This document shows positions 5,670-6,622 of a stretch of 6,622 nucleotides of DNA, one piece after another. The DNA is taken from the NCBI GenBank assembly GCA_009692275.1, contig SHZL01000155.1, positions 1 through 6,622 of the forward strand, read 5' to 3'. Both the position numbers and the translations under genes were made by a program. The notes beneath the pieces are model-generated. The model was not told the origin of the DNA. It made no database searches and was given only the letters and a program-made list of their open reading frames with translations. Each line of letters starts with the position of its first letter. The first letter of the stretch is position 1. Source of the stretch: Lysobacterales bacterium. Its GTDB lineage: Bacteria; Pseudomonadota; Gammaproteobacteria; Xanthomonadales; SZUA-36.

Positions 5670-5679
5670 CTTCATGAAG
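5670..5679. repeat. 10-bp palindrome in the queF/smc gap
   Basis: CTTCATGAAG is a perfect palindrome about midway between the divergent starts, some 125-135 nt before smc. It could be a regulator half-site pair, but a single 10-bp palindrome can also arise by chance. Confidence 0.3.
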
Positions 5680-5736
5680 AACAATTCAATGTTATATCGG
5701 GTCGGCGCGCAGATCGCCGGTGCCAACTCTGCCCCG

Positions 5737-5750
5737 CCAGGCCAGCCTGG
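5737..5750. repeat. Dyad 1 in the smc leader
   Basis: CCAGGC-CA-GCCTGG is a perfect 6+2+6 inverted repeat. It is followed three nt later by the TATATG hexamer (5753-5758), so it could be an operator adjacent to a promoter. Confidence 0.35.
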
Positions 5751-5774
5751 ACTATATGCAGCGACATGGTGTGC

Positions 5775-5788
5775 GGGCAGGACTGCCC
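5775..5788. repeat. Dyad 2 in the smc leader, next to the SD
   Basis: GGGCAG-GA-CTGCCC is a second perfect 6+2+6 inverted repeat. Its centre is 38 bp from that of dyad 1, and it ends two nt before the smc Shine-Dalgarno. In RNA it could fold as a 5-bp hairpin with a GGAC loop and affect ribosome access. Confidence 0.35.
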
Positions 5789-5790
5789 AT

Positions 5791-5796
5791 GGGGAG
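5791..5796 (+). promoter_or_regulatory. Shine-Dalgarno of smc
   Basis: GGGGAG lies eight nt before the ATG at 5805 and decides this start over the in-frame ATG at 5766, which would add 13 non-conserved residues. Confidence 0.65.
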
Positions 5797-5804
5797 CGGC
5801 GCGC

Positions 5805-6622
5805 ATGAGGCTGACGGCAGTCAAACTGGCGGGTTTCAAGTCCTTTGTTGATCCCACGACTTTCCTTGCACCCACCAACCTGACGGGTATTGTCGGTCCG
5901 AACGGATGCGGCAAGTCCAACATCATTGACGCCGTGCGCTGGGTCATGGGTGAAGGCTCGGCCAAGCTGCTGCGCGGCGACAACATGGCCGACGTTATTT
6001 TCAAGGGTTCAGCCACGCGCAAACCGGTTGGCACCGCCACGGTGGAACTGGTATTCGATAACTCCGCCGGGCGGGTTGGCGCCCAGTTTGCCGGCTACAA
6101 CGAAATTTCGGTCAAACGCCAGGTCTCCCGCGACGGTGTGTCCGTGTATTTCCTGAACGGCACCCGCTGCCGGCGCAGAGATGTGCGCGACCTGTTCCTG
6201 GGCACAGGCCTGGGTTCACGCAGTTATTCCATCATCGAGCAAGGCATGATTTCCGAAGTGGTGGACGCCCGCCCGGAGGAAATCCGCGCGCACCTCGAAG
6301 AAGCGGCCGGAATTTCCAGGTACAAGGAGCGCCGGCATGAAACAGAGAATCGCATAGCCCATACCCGCGACAACCTGTCGCGTCTGTCGGACCTGCGCGA
6401 AGAAGTTGGCAAGCAACTGGGCCGCTTGCAGAGGCAGGCTGCGGCCGCGCGCAGATACCGCAAGTTGCAACAGGAAAAACGGGAACTGGAAGCACGCCTG
6501 ATAACCTTGCGCTGGAGTACCCTGAAAGAATCAACCGAGCAGGGCCTGCTGGGGCTGGGCAAGCAGGAAACCCTGCTGCAGGAGAGTATTGCTGCGCAGC
6601 GCGCGGCAGAAGCGGCGCTGGA
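5805..6622 (+). CDS. smc: Chromosome segregation protein SMC, 3'-partial
   Basis: The N-terminal part (about 272 of some 1,150-1,200 residues) of Smc, the ATPase of the bacterial condensin that loads on DNA with ScpA and ScpB and extrudes or tethers loops to organise and segregate the chromosome. The frame is open from the ATG to the window end. It begins MRLTAVKLAGFKSFVDP. The Walker A motif GPNGCGKS is at 31-38, the R-loop Arg57 in SAKLLRG, and the Q-loop Gln146 in YSIIEQG. The conserved EEAAGISRYKERR then leads into the start of the long coiled coil (from about residue 165), rich in Glu, Arg, Leu and Gln. The signature motif and Walker B lie in the missing C-terminal half. The head resembles Pseudomonas-type Smc from memory. 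It diverges from queF and has its own SD and leader. It is the partner of the ScpA and ScpB encoded about 2-3.5 kb to the left. Confidence 0.97.
   Translation, partial: MRLTAVKLAGFKSFVDPTTFLAPTNLTGIVGPNGCGKSNIIDAVRWVMGEGSAKLLRGDNMADVIFKGSATRKPVGTATVELVFDNSAGRVGAQFAGYNEISVKRQVSRDGVSVYFLNGTRCRRRDVRDLFLGTGLGSRSYSIIEQGMISEVVDARPEEIRAHLEEAAGISRYKERRHETENRIAHTRDNLSRLSDLREEVGKQLGRLQRQAAAARRYRKLQQEKRELEARLITLRWSTLKESTEQGLLGLGKQETLLQESIAAQRAAEAAL

Larger units (their letters stand above)
5551..5804. promoter_or_regulatory. Divergent queF/smc regulatory region
   Basis: This 254-nt gap has no credible gene. The queF-proximal part (5561-5700) is AT-rich and the smc-proximal part GC-rich. For queF the best -10-like element is AATAAT on the minus strand (5579-5574), without a good -35. 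For smc, weak TATATC (5693-5698) and TATATG (5753-5758) are visible, also without good -35 partners. Dyads within the gap are listed separately. Promoters must lie here because the flanking genes diverge, but their positions are uncertain. Confidence 0.4.

Noticed and set aside
5766..5804. Upstream in-frame ATG for smc
   Set aside because: The added residues are Cys/Trp-rich and unlike Smc proteins, which begin MRL. GGGGAG fits the ATG at 5805.
5672..6040. 122-codon minus-strand frame
   Set aside because: It is antisense to the start of smc, where Walker A and flanking motifs prove the plus strand is coding.
1..6622. Mobile element, CRISPR array, toxin-antitoxin or defence genes
   Set aside because: No transposase, integrase, spacer-repeat pattern or terminal repeats are visible. 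All genes belong to housekeeping families in tight syntenic order.

Overview
This is a GC-rich chromosomal window (roughly 60% GC by eye) from a proteobacterium, most likely a gammaproteobacterium. It holds compact housekeeping genes and shows no mobile element, CRISPR array, tRNA or rRNA. The taxonomic call rests on gene order, on the extended N-terminus of ScpA, and on an SMC head resembling the Pseudomonas-type protein. The organism evidently uses the Smc-ScpAB condensin and not MukBEF, so it is not an enteric-type gammaproteobacterium.

Layout. (1) At the left edge, the 3' part of a guanine/nucleoside deaminase gene runs rightward and ends in a strong hairpin. The hairpin is flanked by an A-tract and a T-tract and probably terminates transcription from both sides. 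(2) From 4442 down to 542, five leftward genes form a tight operon: yciO, scpA, scpB, rluB and an HD-domain phosphohydrolase. The first gap is 26 nt and the second about 25 nt. scpB and rluB overlap by GTGA, and rluB and the HD gene overlap by TGATG. (3) A 138-nt divergent intergenic region separates yciO from a rightward pair, yciI and bolA, which overlap by GTGA. (4) A short, single-domain queF runs leftward and converges on bolA. (5) A 254-nt regulatory gap with several dyad-symmetric elements separates queF from rightward smc. The smc gene starts at 5805 and runs off the right end after about 272 codons.

How the genes work together. ScpA (kleisin), ScpB (winged-helix accessory dimer) and Smc (ATPase) are the three subunits of one chromosome-organising complex, and all lie within about 4 kb here, although smc is in a different transcription unit. 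The other genes largely concern RNA or nucleotide metabolism: RluB modifies 23S rRNA, QueF makes the queuosine precursor preQ1, and YciO is a paralogue of the tRNA t6A enzyme TsaC. The HD protein and the deaminase have no assigned substrate. BolA is linked to Fe-S/glutaredoxin biology, and YciI is a small conserved protein of unclear function.

I found no convincing novel defence or mobile system. The points most worth a second look are the smc/scpAB proximity, the tandem dyads in the smc leader, the HD gene coupled to rluB, the short QueF, and a 12-bp coding repeat in rluB.
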